From Lachnospiraceae bacterium (lineage in GTDB: Bacteria > Bacillota > Clostridia > Lachnospirales > Lachnospiraceae), in assembly GCA_902363135.1 (NCBI GenBank), contig CABIZF010000005.1, positions 62,001-126,000 on the forward strand: a DNA stretch of 64,000 nucleotides. Direction: 5' to 3'. A model generated the notes under the pieces. That model saw only the letters and a list, made by a program, of their open reading frames with translations. It searched no databases and was not told the DNA's origin. This document shows, in pieces, positions 1 to 8,645 of the stretch (within the stretch, counting starts at the first letter, position 1; each line of letters begins with the position of its first letter). Position numbers and translations under genes: made by a program.

Positions 1-2
1 TG

Positions 3-395
3 ATCATCGTATTTTCAACCGTCACGACAACGTTTCTGGATGCCTACTCTGCCGGAATCTCCAGCGAATCTGTCCTAGCAAAGCTGAAAGGCAACCATGC
101 GGCAATCGTAGTGACCATTATCGGAACCATTGCCGCTATCCTGTTCCCGATGGATGACATCACCGATTTCCTCTATCTGATCGGCTCTGTCTTCGCACCG
201 ATGATCGCCGTACAGATCGCAGACTTTTTCATTCTGCACCGGGATCGTAAAGAATCCGACTTTGACTGGCGCAGTCTGATCCTCTGGTTCATCGGCTTTG
301 TGATTTACCGGATGCTGATGAAGGTCGATCTTCCGGTCGGCAATACACTCCCGGATATGGTAATCACAGCAGTGCTGTGCTGTCTCATAAAATGA
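3..395 (+). CDS. Nucleobase/hydroxymethylpyrimidine permease, CytX-like (3' part only)
   Basis: The reading frame is open from the left edge of the window and ends in TGA, giving about 130 C-terminal residues of an integral membrane protein. The motif TTTFLDAYSAGIS near the beginning, followed by hydrophobic segments, matches the late helices of the NCS1 nucleobase:cation symporter family, and CytX-type thiamine-precursor transporters in particular. The start and the substrate-binding helices lie outside the window, so the substrate (hydroxymethylpyrimidine versus cytosine) cannot be decided. The stop codon overlaps the first bases of a dispersed R1 repeat. No thiamine riboswitch or thi gene is visible here to settle the function. 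Confidence 0.7.
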   Translation: MIVFSTVTTTFLDAYSAGISSESVLAKLKGNHAAIVVTIIGTIAAILFPMDDITDFLYLIGSVFAPMIAVQIADFFILHRDRKESDFDWRSLILWFIGFVIYRMLMKVDLPVGNTLPDMVITAVLCCLIK

Positions 396-538
396 TGATG
401 CCAGGGTCAAAAGGTCAAAAAGTCGTTCATGCTTGCATGACAAGGCTTTTGAACTTGGGACCCGCAAAACACCGAGCGGATTTGAGGTGTTTTAGGATTG
501 CGGGAGCATGAAATGCGAAGCAATCCGTGTATCATATA
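392..538 (+). repeat. R1 repeat, copy 1 (multi-hairpin dispersed element)
   Basis: Begins ATGATGATGCCAGGGTC and ends GTGTATCATAT, so the termini can pair. A long interrupted hairpin runs from GGGTC to GACCC with TCATGC-TT-GCATGA at its tip. A second hairpin pairs GGATTGC with GCAATCC. Related copies lie at 9844, 32922 (inverted) and 51253. The first bases overlap the stop codon of the upstream transporter gene. Confidence 0.8.
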
Positions 539-547
539 GGTTAAAAC

Positions 548-602
548 TGGCCGCTTCATTCCCTGATGCTTTGGAATGAAGCGGCCATTCATTTCTGTTT
601 TT
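548..602 (+). terminator. Strong hairpin, probable terminator
   Basis: A perfect 15-bp stem (548-562 with 573-587) around a 10-nt loop, followed on the plus strand by a T-rich stretch ending in TTTTT. It could end transcription of the CytX-like gene. The T tract is interrupted, so efficiency is uncertain. Confidence 0.6.
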
Positions 603-603
603 A

Positions 604-674
604 TGTAAAGCGGACATTCGCAATCCGCTTCGCTACTTGCTCATGAACGCAGTCGCTTCGCGATCTGCGTTCAT
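604..674. repeat. R2 repeat, copy 1 (no insertions; empty-site reference)
   Basis: Two hairpins: AGCGGA pairing with TCCGCT, then ATGAACGCAG pairing with CTGCGTTCAT around a TCGCTTCGCGAT loop. This copy lacks both the 28-nt insert seen at 8608, 12883 and 37554 and the 92-93 nt insert seen at 37622 and 48103. It runs into the stop codon of the ROK gene at 671. Confidence 0.8.
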
Positions 675-1804
675 ATCGTCTGAATAAACTGATCAATCAG
701 CGAAAGCGCTCCGCCGGATGCACAGGCCTCTGTCTTGCATACGCACACAGACAGATAATCCACATCCTCAGAAAACGGATCTTCCTTGCGCATGAGCGCC
801 TCGACCTCTCCCATATAGGTATCGATATACTGTCCCAGATATCCGCCAATCACGATCCGGCAGTCGAAGAGCATTCGGGCCGCCGTGATTGCTGTCACGA
901 GATAATGCAGATACTCCTTCCACCTGGTCTGTACACGCTCTTCTCCTTTTTCCAGCTCTTCAAAAAACAGCGCCAGGTCACCTTTCGTCACGGTCGCAAG
1001 TACCTTTGTATTACAATAAGCATCCAGACAGCCACGCTTGCCGCAATAACACTGCCTGCCGCCGCGTATCAGCTGGACGTGACCGATCTCACCACTGCGA
1101 AAATTCATACCCCGGTACGGATGCGCATCTAAAATCGGTGCACCACAGATACTGTCACTGATCATCATATAGAAAAAATCCGTCTCGTCGTGGTTGTACC
1201 AGCTCTCTGCGTAGGCAGCGGAGCTTGCATCATGAAAAAAACGGGTCTGATATGGGATATAGGCAGAAATTTCCTCGCATGTCATATCCGTATCCAGCCG
1301 AAGCACCCGACTATAATAAGTACTTTCTCCATCCTTCGTCAGAAGCCCCGGAATTACCAACCCCACTCCAAGAATCTGGTCATCCTGAAGCCCTGCTTCC
1401 AGCACAACTGTCTGAACCGCAGCTCCGAGCTTCTTATAATAATCATCACATCTGGCAAACGCCTGACGGAATCTGGTGTGCGCGACAACCGTACCCTGCA
1501 GGTCAATCGCGACCGCCGAGATATGCTGATTCGTGATATTCACACCGATCGCCACGCGATAGTCTGCCACCACCTCATATAGCTTTGAGCTGCGCCCTCC
1601 GGTATTTTTCTTTTCCTCGGAGGAACGCACCAGCCCGGCTTCCTCCAGATCTGAAATATTCTTTCCGACCGTCGGCAGACTCAGACCGAGATCCATGGAA
1701 ATATCCAGACAGGAAAACGATCCGACCTCCCGCAGCCGATTATAAATGCGGAGCCGGTTATTTCGCTTGATATCCCGTCTGGTTAACGTTTGATCCAGCA
1801 CCAT
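671..1804 (-). CDS. ROK-family transcriptional regulator
   Basis: Predicted 377-residue sugar-responsive DNA-binding protein. An N-terminal winged helix-turn-helix (about residues 10-65) is followed by a ROK domain with the family's zinc site (His242, then Cys252, Cys254 and Cys259 in CYCGKRGC). The kinase-type NDxN motif is replaced by HDASS near residue 191, so sugar kinase activity is unlikely and a sensor role fits. It is divergent from the polyol dehydrogenase at 2069, which it plausibly controls. Its own promoter (TTGACA, 17 nt, TAGGAT) is visible. The ATG at 1804 has a rather distant AAAGGA upstream; no better in-frame start is obvious. A paralogue with the same arrangement is encoded at 34770-35915. 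Confidence 0.88.
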   Translation of the reverse strand: MVLDQTLTRRDIKRNNRLRIYNRLREVGSFSCLDISMDLGLSLPTVGKNISDLEEAGLVRSSEEKKNTGGRSSKLYEVVADYRVAIGVNITNQHISAVAIDLQGTVVAHTRFRQAFARCDDYYKKLGAAVQTVVLEAGLQDDQILGVGLVIPGLLTKDGESTYYSRVLRLDTDMTCEEISAYIPYQTRFFHDASSAAYAESWYNHDETDFFYMMISDSICGAPILDAHPYRGMNFRSGEIGHVQLIRGGRQCYCGKRGCLDAYCNTKVLATVTKGDLALFFEELEKGEERVQTRWKEYLHYLVTAITAARMLFDCRIVIGGYLGQYIDTYMGEVEALMRKEDPFSEDVDYLSVCVCKTEACASGGALSLIDQFIQTI

Positions 1805-1844
1805 AATTGTTCACTCATCCTTTGTTGTAGGTTCCCTTTCCACC

Positions 1845-1873
1845 ATCCTATTAAAAGAACCCTCTTATGTCAA
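1845..1873 (-). promoter_or_regulatory. Sigma-A-type promoter of the ROK gene
   Basis: TTGACA (1868-1873) and TAGGAT (1845-1850) on the minus strand with 17 nt between them, 40 bases upstream of the ROK start codon. Confidence 0.7.
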
Positions 1874-1969
1874 GCGCTTTATATCAAAAGCATGGACAAA
1901 CCGATGTCCTTACGTATTTTTTATACCTTTTTCACAAATTCACATTCTCATATTTAGAATAAAAATCAA

Positions 1970-1998
1970 TTGCCAAATAGTTCCCAAATCGCTATAAT
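1970..1998 (+). promoter_or_regulatory. Sigma-A-type promoter of the polyol dehydrogenase
   Basis: TTGCCA (1970-1975), 17 nt, then a consensus TATAAT (1993-1998) in a very AT-rich stretch upstream of the gene at 2069. Confidence 0.75.
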
Positions 1999-2001
1999 TA
2001 A

Positions 2002-2019
2002 TTATAAATTTGTTTATAA
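2002..2019. promoter_or_regulatory. Candidate operator (inverted repeat)
   Basis: TTATAAA-TTTG-TTTATAA lies just downstream of the -10 box, where a bound repressor would block transcription. The neighbouring ROK regulator is the obvious candidate ligand. This is inference from position and symmetry only. Confidence 0.45.
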
Positions 2020-2068
2020 ATTAATTTTAAAAACTCATTACATATCATAGCAAATGGAGGAAACTAAA

Positions 2069-3157
2069 GTGGCAGTAAGAGGAACAATTCCAAAAACAAT
2101 GAAAGCACTCGTAGCATATGGACGCGGTGATTATCGTTTTGAGCCGGAGTACCCGACACCGGAGTGCGGACCGGATGACATCATTATTAAAGTAGAAGGT
2201 TGTGGTGTATGCGCAGGCGACTTGAAATGCCAGCACGGCGTCGCAATGTTCTGGGGCGACGAGATGCAGCCGTCATGGGTAAAGCCGCCGTTTATTCCGG
2301 GACATGAGTTCTTCGGACGTGTCGTACAGCTCGGTGAAAATGTGACTGAATATGAGCTCGGTGACCGCATCACCGCAGACCAGATCGTACCGTGCGGCAA
2401 ATGCCGTTTCTGTAAGGACGGACATTACTGGATGTGCCAGCCGCATGATATGTACGGCTACCAGTACTACAACAATGGTGGTATGGCTGAGTACGTACGT
2501 TATGTCAAGAACAGCGTCATCACCCGCGTACCGGAGGAGATGACTGTGGAGCAGGCGCTTCTGATCGAGCCGTTCGGCTGCTCCAAGCATGCAGTAGACC
2601 GCGCGGAGATCACAAACGAAGATGTCGTTGTCATCTCCGGCGCAGGCACCCTCGGCCTTGGCATGATCACCTACGCAAGAATGAAAAACCCGAAGCTCCT
2701 TATCGTACTCGATATGCAGGAGAATCGTCTGGAAAAAGCAAAGGAATTCGGTGCAGACCTCGTATTCAATCCGGGACAGTGCGATATTGATAAAGAAATC
2801 AAGGCTCTTACTGATGGATATGGCTGTGACATTTATATTGAAGCAACCGGTAATCCGGCAAGTGTACGTCAGGGTCTTACGGTCATCCGGAAGCTCGGTA
2901 CCTTCGTAGAGTTCAGCGTATTCGGTTCCGAGACAACCGTCGACTGGTCCATCATCGGAGACCGCAAGGAGCTCGACATCAGAGGTTCTCACCTCAGCCC
3001 GTATGCATATCCGTTCGTAATTGAGAACATGATGAAGGGGAACATTAAGACAAATGGCGTGGTATCTCGCATCTTCAAGCTTGAGGACTGGGAGAAGGCC
3101 TTTGAATATGCTACCGGAAAATATGGTGACTTTAAGGTCGCATTTACATTTGACTAA
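2069..3157 (+). CDS. Zinc-dependent medium-chain polyol/alcohol dehydrogenase (erythritol/threitol dehydrogenase-like)
   Basis: Predicted 362-residue NAD(P)-dependent dehydrogenase of the MDR family. Catalytic zinc ligands Cys48 and the GHE motif (His79-Glu80) are present, as are the four structural zinc cysteines at about 109, 112, 115 and 123, and a GAGTLGLG nucleotide-binding loop near residue 195. The overall sequence resembles erythritol/L-threitol dehydrogenases more than simple alcohol dehydrogenases; the exact polyol is not proven. The start was set at GTG 2069 because GGAGG sits 8 nt before it, whereas the upstream in-frame ATG (2054) overlaps that binding site and has none of its own. 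It is divergent from a ROK regulator, with a candidate operator between them, and ends before a strong terminator. Confidence 0.85.
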   Translation: MAVRGTIPKTMKALVAYGRGDYRFEPEYPTPECGPDDIIIKVEGCGVCAGDLKCQHGVAMFWGDEMQPSWVKPPFIPGHEFFGRVVQLGENVTEYELGDRITADQIVPCGKCRFCKDGHYWMCQPHDMYGYQYYNNGGMAEYVRYVKNSVITRVPEEMTVEQALLIEPFGCSKHAVDRAEITNEDVVVISGAGTLGLGMITYARMKNPKLLIVLDMQENRLEKAKEFGADLVFNPGQCDIDKEIKALTDGYGCDIYIEATGNPASVRQGLTVIRKLGTFVEFSVFGSETTVDWSIIGDRKELDIRGSHLSPYAYPFVIENMMKGNIKTNGVVSRIFKLEDWEKAFEYATGKYGDFKVAFTFD

Positions 3158-3179
3158 CTTTTACACATATATGTTTCTG

Positions 3180-3216
3180 CCGACGCTGCCCGCTTTTATG
3201 GGCAGCGTCGGTTTTT
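3180..3216 (+). terminator. Rho-independent terminator
   Basis: A 12-bp perfect stem (CCGACGCTGCCC with GGGCAGCGTCGG, 8-nt loop) followed by TTTTT, just after the polyol dehydrogenase stop codon. Confidence 0.92.
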
Positions 3217-3235
3217 ACCCGGGCATTGCAGTATC

Positions 3236-4183
3236 TCATTGTAAAACAGACAGCTGTATTTTTGATGCAGTTAACCGAGATACTGACAGCTGCTTTTTTC
3301 TCCGATATTCCGTCGGCGTCATTTGATAATGCTTTTTAAATAATTTGCAAAAATATTCTACATTTTCAAATCCGCTGCTTTGGGCAATCACCGTTATCTT
3401 TTTTTCCGTTGTAATAAGCAGCTTTGCTGCTTCCTGCAGGCGATACCGCAGTAAATAATGGATCGGCGTATCATCCAGATAGCCCCGGAATAGATTTAAT
3501 GCAGTGCTTTTACTGATCATCGCCTGATCCGCAATATTCTCAAGAAGAAGCTTTCTGTCATAGTTTTCATGAATGTACTGCATCATCATCTGCAGCCGCG
3601 CCTGCTCAGAAGCCGGGTTTTCGTCTTTCTGCGTAAGATATTTTTCCTCTGTGTTCAGATATATCAGATGCCACAGACGCTGCATGAGAAATGAAGTCAC
3701 CAGCTCCACATCCTTTTCCGAATCCTGCGCCGCCACGATATCCCGCATGACAGAAATTGCTTCTGCCTGCCACGCAATGTCAGGAGAAAAAATGAGTCCA
3801 TTTAAGGCAGATTTCTGAATCGGCTGCACATATTTTTTATAAATCAGGCTCTCAGGAGCTGCAAGAAAATCCGGATCCACTACACAGTTCGGAACCACTG
3901 CATGCCCGTCTGAATAATAGCGATGCAGGATTTTGGAATTGATAAATACGCCATGCCCTTTTTCCAGCGTCACCTGCTTTTCTCCAATCCCGAATGTCAC
4001 CGTCCCTGTCTCGATCAGGACAAACTCAAATCCCACATGCCAGTGCCATTCGACACAGTGAAAATCAAACAGCGCGAGGTCATCATAGTAAAGCTTAAAC
4101 GGATAGCCTCTATCCCCATGCTGTATCATTTCCATCATATTCTCGTCTGTCACAATCTTATTATAGGATGTATTAAAGTCCAT
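3236..4183 (-). CDS. AraC-family transcriptional regulator with cupin sensor domain
   Basis: Predicted 315-residue regulator. Residues about 30-110 form a cupin-like sensor (HCVEWHWHVGFEFVLI and following strands). The last 100 residues carry two helix-turn-helix motifs ending in the family signature around GFENVEYFCKLFKKHY. This layout is typical of AraC proteins that sense carbohydrates. The ATG has AAGGAG 8 nt upstream. The gene is divergent from the MFS transporter at 4394, the most likely target; the effector is unknown. Confidence 0.9.
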   Translation of the reverse strand: MDFNTSYNKIVTDENMMEMIQHGDRGYPFKLYYDDLALFDFHCVEWHWHVGFEFVLIETGTVTFGIGEKQVTLEKGHGVFINSKILHRYYSDGHAVVPNCVVDPDFLAAPESLIYKKYVQPIQKSALNGLIFSPDIAWQAEAISVMRDIVAAQDSEKDVELVTSFLMQRLWHLIYLNTEEKYLTQKDENPASEQARLQMMMQYIHENYDRKLLLENIADQAMISKSTALNLFRGYLDDTPIHYLLRYRLQEAAKLLITTEKKITVIAQSSGFENVEYFCKLFKKHYQMTPTEYRRKKQLSVSRLTASKIQLSVLQ

Positions 4184-4248
4184 GCGCGCTTCTCCTTATG
4201 CAAACTGCCATCGGTCTGTCTGTCCTGAATTTTTACCTCTTCTGCGAT

Positions 4249-4278
4249 ATTATACAATAAAATGCGGATATATGACAA
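4249..4278 (-). promoter_or_regulatory. Promoter of the AraC-type gene
   Basis: TTGTCA (4273-4278), 18 nt, TATAAT (4249-4254) on the minus strand, 65 bases before the start codon. Confidence 0.6.
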
Positions 4279-4393
4279 TGAAATCTGCTTCCATTTACGT
4301 TATTATACCAGATAAGCAGTTCTGTAAAGCAACACATGTTTCGCAGCTGCGCAGGCAATAACACTATATACAAATGAATCAGGAGACCCGAAA

Positions 4394-5647
4394 ATGAAAA
4401 ACAAGTACAAAAAAACACTCATCGCCTGTTATCTTGGCTTTATCACACAGGCCATTTCCGCAAACTTTGCACCACTGCTGTTTCTCACCTTCCACCGAAC
4501 CTATCAGATTTCACTTGGAAGGATCGCCTTTATTTCCACAGCCTTCTTTTTCACACAGCTTCTTATTGACCTGTTCTGTGCAAAATACGTCGATAAAATC
4601 GGCTATCGAAGAAGTGTCGTTGCATCTGAATTGTTCTCTGCGGCAGGATTAATCGGCCTTGCTGTTCTTCCTGGTATTATGCCGGATCCCTTTGCCGGTA
4701 TTTTAATCAGCGTCATTATCTATGCTATGGGAAGCGGACTGATCGAAGTGCTGGTAAGCCCGATCGTCGAAGCCTGCCCATTCGAGCATAAGGAGAGTGT
4801 CATGAGCCTGCTGCATTCCTTTTACTGCTGGGGATCTGTAGGTGTCATCCTGCTTTCCACTGCGTTTTTCGCCATCTTCGGTATCGAGCACTGGAAAATC
4901 CTCGCCTGCCTCTGGGCACTGCTTCCGCTGTATAATACGTTCAACTTTCTTACCTGCCCGATCGAATCTCTGACGGAAGAAGGAGAAGGTCTCACCATCC
5001 ATCAGCTGTGCGGCATTCCGGTCTTCTGGATCGCCCTGATCCTTATGATCTGCGCCGGTGCAAGTGAAATATCCATGGCACAGTGGGCCTCTGCCTATGC
5101 AGAATCTGCCCTTGGCCTTTCCAAAAGTCTCGGAGATATCGCAGGTCCATGCCTTTTTGCCGTCATGATGGGAATTTGCCGCTCCTTTTACGGCAAGTAT
5201 GGGGAAAAAATTGACCTTTCAAAGTTTATGATTGCTTCCGGTACGCTCTGCCTGATCTGTTATCTTCTGGCCGCACTCGCCCCGAATCCACTTCTGAACC
5301 TCATCGGCTGTGTCGTATGTGGATTTTCCGTCGGAATCATGTGGCCCGGAACGATCAGCATTACCTCCGGTAAAATACCGCTTGGCGGAACGGCGATGTT
5401 CGCATTGCTGGCAATGGCCGGAGATCTCGGCGGTTCCATCGGACCGTACATCGTCGGCACCGTCACACAAAATTCCGGTGATAATTTAAAGACCGGTATG
5501 CTGGTCGGCTGTGTTTTCCCGGCCATCCTGATCTGCTCTGTCATTCTGCTCAGACGCAAAAAGGCCGAAATCTGCAACAACCAGAAGCTGACGCATCCGA
5601 CTGTTGATGGGATGCAGAAAATTGTAGAAAAAAACAACGAAGCATAA
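4394..5647 (+). CDS. Major facilitator superfamily transporter
   Basis: Predicted 417-residue inner membrane protein with about twelve hydrophobic segments and the MFS loop motif between helices 2 and 3 (DKIGYRRSVV). Starts at ATG with AGGAG 8 nt upstream. The pattern, including a GxxxG-rich helix near AMAGDLGGSIGP, is like the sugar/fucose-permease branch of MFS, but no substrate can be named. Divergent from an AraC regulator, suggesting inducible expression, and followed directly by a terminator, so it is probably a single-gene unit. Confidence 0.85.
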   Translation: MKNKYKKTLIACYLGFITQAISANFAPLLFLTFHRTYQISLGRIAFISTAFFFTQLLIDLFCAKYVDKIGYRRSVVASELFSAAGLIGLAVLPGIMPDPFAGILISVIIYAMGSGLIEVLVSPIVEACPFEHKESVMSLLHSFYCWGSVGVILLSTAFFAIFGIEHWKILACLWALLPLYNTFNFLTCPIESLTEEGEGLTIHQLCGIPVFWIALILMICAGASEISMAQWASAYAESALGLSKSLGDIAGPCLFAVMMGICRSFYGKYGEKIDLSKFMIASGTLCLICYLLAALAPNPLLNLIGCVVCGFSVGIMWPGTISITSGKIPLGGTAMFALLAMAGDLGGSIGPYIVGTVTQNSGDNLKTGMLVGCVFPAILICSVILLRRKKAEICNNQKLTHPTVDGMQKIVEKNNEA

Positions 5648-5652
5648 AAAAT

Positions 5653-5695
5653 CCCCCGACAGTAAGATCACGCTTGCTGTCCGGGGTATATTTTT
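5653..5695 (+). terminator. Rho-independent terminator
   Basis: Near-perfect 10-bp stem (CCCCCGACAG with CTGTCCGGGG, one mismatch) followed by a T tract, immediately after the MFS stop codon. Confidence 0.85.
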
Positions 5696-5717
5696 GCCTT
5701 TTATTTACTCTATATTT

Positions 5718-6926
5718 TCAGATATGGGGAACGCTTGCCGCCACTTCCTGCATCTCTTTCAGGCAGGCATCAAAAAACATCCGGTACGACTCGCACCACA
5801 TATTCCGGTATACGCGCTGCCCCGCCACTGCTTTGCGGCAGCGCTGACAGCCGCCACGGCACAGGAGATAGTACCGGCACTCCCGGCAGGACGGATCCAG
5901 CGCAAAGGAACGTTCTACGAATTTGATCTGCACCCGTGCTTCATCCAGCTGTGCGACCCGGTTCTCATTCAGGTTGCCGAGCCGGTACTCATCCAGCATG
6001 TAAAAATCGCAGGGATAGACACTGCCATCCGCTTCCACCACATACTGGATACCACAGGTGCCATGCTGGTCACAGGCCTCCGGCGGATAGCCTGCGAGCA
6101 TCCCGATCCAGTTTTCAAACTGACGGATATAAGGCTGGCGGTTCTTCTTCCAGTCCCGATACCAGAGATGAAAGAGGCGAATCAAGAAATCTCCGTATGC
6201 TTCCGGTGAAAGCACATACGCGGAATCGGACAAAGCCTGTCTCATCGGCGGCAGACAGGCAATATACTGCTGATAGTTCCAGCCGCGACGGCGGTAGTCC
6301 TCGTAGATATCCTCGATCCGGGCAGCCGTCTGACGGTTCACGACAGTGAGAATGTTGAAGTCAACGCCGCATCTTGCAAGCAGGTCTGCCGCATGCAATG
6401 CCCGCTCGTAGGTCTGGTTCTTCCGGCCTTGTACGATGTCAGTTTCGCATGTCTCGCTTTCTATCGGTATTCGGAACCGGCTTTGTTCTGTCCTTTGTTC
6501 TTTATCCTGCAGTATTCTTCCGTGTCGGTACACATCGTGCGTCTCCTGCACGCCGTCGATCGAAAGCCCGATCAGGAACTGATGCCTGACAAAAAACTGA
6601 CACCACTTCTCATTTAATGCATACCCGTTTGTCTGCAATGCATTGTGAACGCGAATCCCTTTTCGATTATATTTTCTCTGCAGCTCGACTGCCTTTTCAA
6701 AAAATGCAAGCCCTGCCAGGGTCGGCTCTCCGCCCTGGTAGGAAAAGGAAATCTCCCGGTCCGCATTGAGCATCGTCTTCCGGATCACATTCTGTAAAGT
6801 CTCCTCAGACATAAAGCCGTAGGACGCCTGCGCGCGCTGCTCCATCTCATCACAGTAAAAGCAGTAATCGCAGTGCATGTTGCACTGGCCGGAGGCCGGC
6901 TTGAGCATGACGCTAAGTGAATGCAT
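5718..6926 (-). CDS. Anaerobic sulfatase-maturating enzyme (radical SAM/SPASM)
   Basis: Predicted 402-residue enzyme that converts the active-site cysteine of sulfatases to formylglycine. It shows the radical SAM cluster CNMHCDYC (Cys15, 19, 22), the SAM-binding QGGEPTL, and C-terminal SPASM cysteines (CGIQYVVEADGSVYPC; CRECRYYLLCRGGC). It lies 29 nt downstream of the Cys-type sulfatase gene, its expected substrate. The start was set at ATG 6926, which has AAAGGAG upstream; the earlier ATG at 6944 has none. Odd feature: about 30 extra residues (encoded around 6415-6520) sit between GLSIDGVQETHD and the ALHAADLL helix, where family members usually have a short loop. Confidence 0.9.
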   Translation of the reverse strand: MHSLSVMLKPASGQCNMHCDYCFYCDEMEQRAQASYGFMSEETLQNVIRKTMLNADREISFSYQGGEPTLAGLAFFEKAVELQRKYNRKGIRVHNALQTNGYALNEKWCQFFVRHQFLIGLSIDGVQETHDVYRHGRILQDKEQRTEQSRFRIPIESETCETDIVQGRKNQTYERALHAADLLARCGVDFNILTVVNRQTAARIEDIYEDYRRRGWNYQQYIACLPPMRQALSDSAYVLSPEAYGDFLIRLFHLWYRDWKKNRQPYIRQFENWIGMLAGYPPEACDQHGTCGIQYVVEADGSVYPCDFYMLDEYRLGNLNENRVAQLDEARVQIKFVERSFALDPSCRECRYYLLCRGGCQRCRKAVAGQRVYRNMWCESYRMFFDACLKEMQEVAASVPHI

Positions 6927-6955
6927 ACTGGCTCCTTTCTGCATCCTTGCGGGTC

Positions 6956-8563
6956 TTACTTCTTCAGCTTTTCTTCGCTCAATGTACCGCTCTTCGTAAA
7001 ATACGGCACATCCAGCTCAGAAAGCTTCACGACCTCTTCCTTCGCGATCGCGCGCGCCACCTCTTCTTCCAGGCTCACAAAATCCTCGTCCTGCTCCTTT
7101 GGGAACATCGGCGGATTATTCTCACGGTAGAAAAACGGCTGCATTTCATCCAGCACGACCAGCTCATCATTCTTCACATAGCCTTCCAGTCCATACCGCT
7201 TCTCCTGCTCCACCAAAGCTGCGTGGAGTTCCTCGCGCACTGCAGACACGCTCTCTGATGGAAAACTCTGCCGTAAGCATTCGCATGTCTCTTGCGCCTC
7301 AAGCAGGTTTGTCGTCTCATCCGGATCATTGATCATGTCGAACAGCTCCTCTTTTCCACCACCATAATAATAGGTGTACTTATACTGCCCGTTCCTGATA
7401 CTTGCCCAGCGACGGGAGCCATGCGCATGCTCCACATACTGCTTCGTCCGATCCTTAAAGCCGGACTTTTTCAGCACAGACTCCCCCGGAAGGATCGCCG
7501 GATTCGGATAAGCCACACCAGCCGCGTCAAGCACGGTCGGCAGGATATCATTCAGATCGACAAAGCGCCGGTCGACCTCACCACCTTTAAATACTTCCGG
7601 ATACCGGACGATCAACGGTACGCGCGCGGAGCTGTCGTATGGAAGAAATTTCTGATACGTCCCATAGTCTCCGAGCATTTCCCCGTGGTCACTTGTGAAA
7701 ATGATCAGCGTATTATCGTACTCTCCCATATCCTCAAGCTGCTGCAAAATTTTTCCGATGTTGTAATCTACAAATGAGATCGACGCAAAATAGAGCTCCC
7801 GTGCACGGCGCAGGTATGCCTCCGTCGGATAATCCGCGATATTTTTATTCTCCTCTGCCAGCGCCGAAAGCGGTGTCGTCGATACCTTCAGAGGCGGAAG
7901 CTCTTTTCCCTTATACAAATCTGCCCATTGATCCGGCACATCAAACGGCGGATGTGGCGCGATAAAGCTGCTCCACAAAAAGAACGGACGCTTTCCTGCA
8001 TTCTCTTTTATATGATGAATGCTGCGGTGGCTTACCCAGGAGGAGCCATGAAGCTCTTCCGGAAGCATCGAGCGCTGCGGCAGCATGTAGAGCAGATGCC
8101 GCACTCCATGGATACTCTGGATATCTCCATAGCCGTGCTCCTTCAGATACAGGGCATATTCATCGTCCTGCCGGTGACGCGGAATCTCATCCATCAGCTC
8201 CAGCTTCGTAATGCCGTTATGTCTGCGATACGGCTGGAAATGCATTTTTCCGACTGCGATCGTATCGTATCCTGCATCGGAAAGCAGCTGTGGAAAGGTC
8301 GGCAGATCATACGGAATCACCTTTGGATTATCATCAAAATAGTTATCATCAAAACCATGATAGCGTGCCGGAAGTCCGGTGATAATATTGTGGCGCGCTG
8401 CCATACAGACCGGATTCGGCGAGTAGGCATTCGGAAAGCTGCAGCCCTCCCGCACCAGCCGATCCAGATTCGGTGTGTACATATAGTCGTATCCCATCGC
8501 AGCGATCGTGTCATAACGCTGCTGATCCGTCGTAATCAGTAAAATGTTTGGTTGTTTGCTCAT
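6956..8563 (-). CDS. Cys-type sulfatase, cytoplasmic
   Basis: Predicted 535-residue sulfatase of the alkaline phosphatase superfamily, hydrolysing sulfate esters. Metal-binding NILLITTDQQR (Asp13, Gln14) and the maturation motif CMAAR (Cys53, Arg57; C-x-A-x-R) are clear, and the late DHGEMLGDYG metal site is present. There is no signal peptide, so it should act on imported substrates. ATG 8563 has AGGTGGGGG upstream; a longer in-frame reading back to 8629 would translate an R2 repeat and is not believable. Its maturase follows directly. The substrate could be a sulfated sugar or choline-sulfate-like ester; this cannot be decided. Confidence 0.92.
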   Translation of the reverse strand: MSKQPNILLITTDQQRYDTIAAMGYDYMYTPNLDRLVREGCSFPNAYSPNPVCMAARHNIITGLPARYHGFDDNYFDDNPKVIPYDLPTFPQLLSDAGYDTIAVGKMHFQPYRRHNGITKLELMDEIPRHRQDDEYALYLKEHGYGDIQSIHGVRHLLYMLPQRSMLPEELHGSSWVSHRSIHHIKENAGKRPFFLWSSFIAPHPPFDVPDQWADLYKGKELPPLKVSTTPLSALAEENKNIADYPTEAYLRRARELYFASISFVDYNIGKILQQLEDMGEYDNTLIIFTSDHGEMLGDYGTYQKFLPYDSSARVPLIVRYPEVFKGGEVDRRFVDLNDILPTVLDAAGVAYPNPAILPGESVLKKSGFKDRTKQYVEHAHGSRRWASIRNGQYKYTYYYGGGKEELFDMINDPDETTNLLEAQETCECLRQSFPSESVSAVREELHAALVEQEKRYGLEGYVKNDELVVLDEMQPFFYRENNPPMFPKEQDEDFVSLEEEVARAIAKEEVVKLSELDVPYFTKSGTLSEEKLKK

Positions 8564-8587
8564 AAAAATCCCCCACCTTTGTATTTT

Positions 8588-8645
8588 AAAGCAGATATTC
8601 GCAATCCATCCCTGCAGGTGTGCTGACATATCCCAGCTTCGCTAC
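8588..8645. repeat. R2 repeat with 28-nt insert
   Basis: Compared with copy 1 at 604, the sequence between AATCC and GCTTCGCTACTT is split by 28 extra bases (8608-8635). The repeat ends against the stop codon of the transporter gene at 8646. Confidence 0.75.

Noticed and set aside
2273..2992. A 239-residue minus-strand frame inside the polyol dehydrogenase gene
   Set aside because: The plus-strand gene has intact zinc motifs, promoter and terminator; the antisense frame has no recognisable domain.
8564..8629. N-terminal extension of the sulfatase (22 residues)
   Set aside because: The extension is translated R2 repeat sequence and lacks a ribosome binding site; a strong site precedes ATG 8563. 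Similar repeat-derived extensions were rejected for tig, the GGDEF protein, DUF951 and the L,D-transpeptidase.
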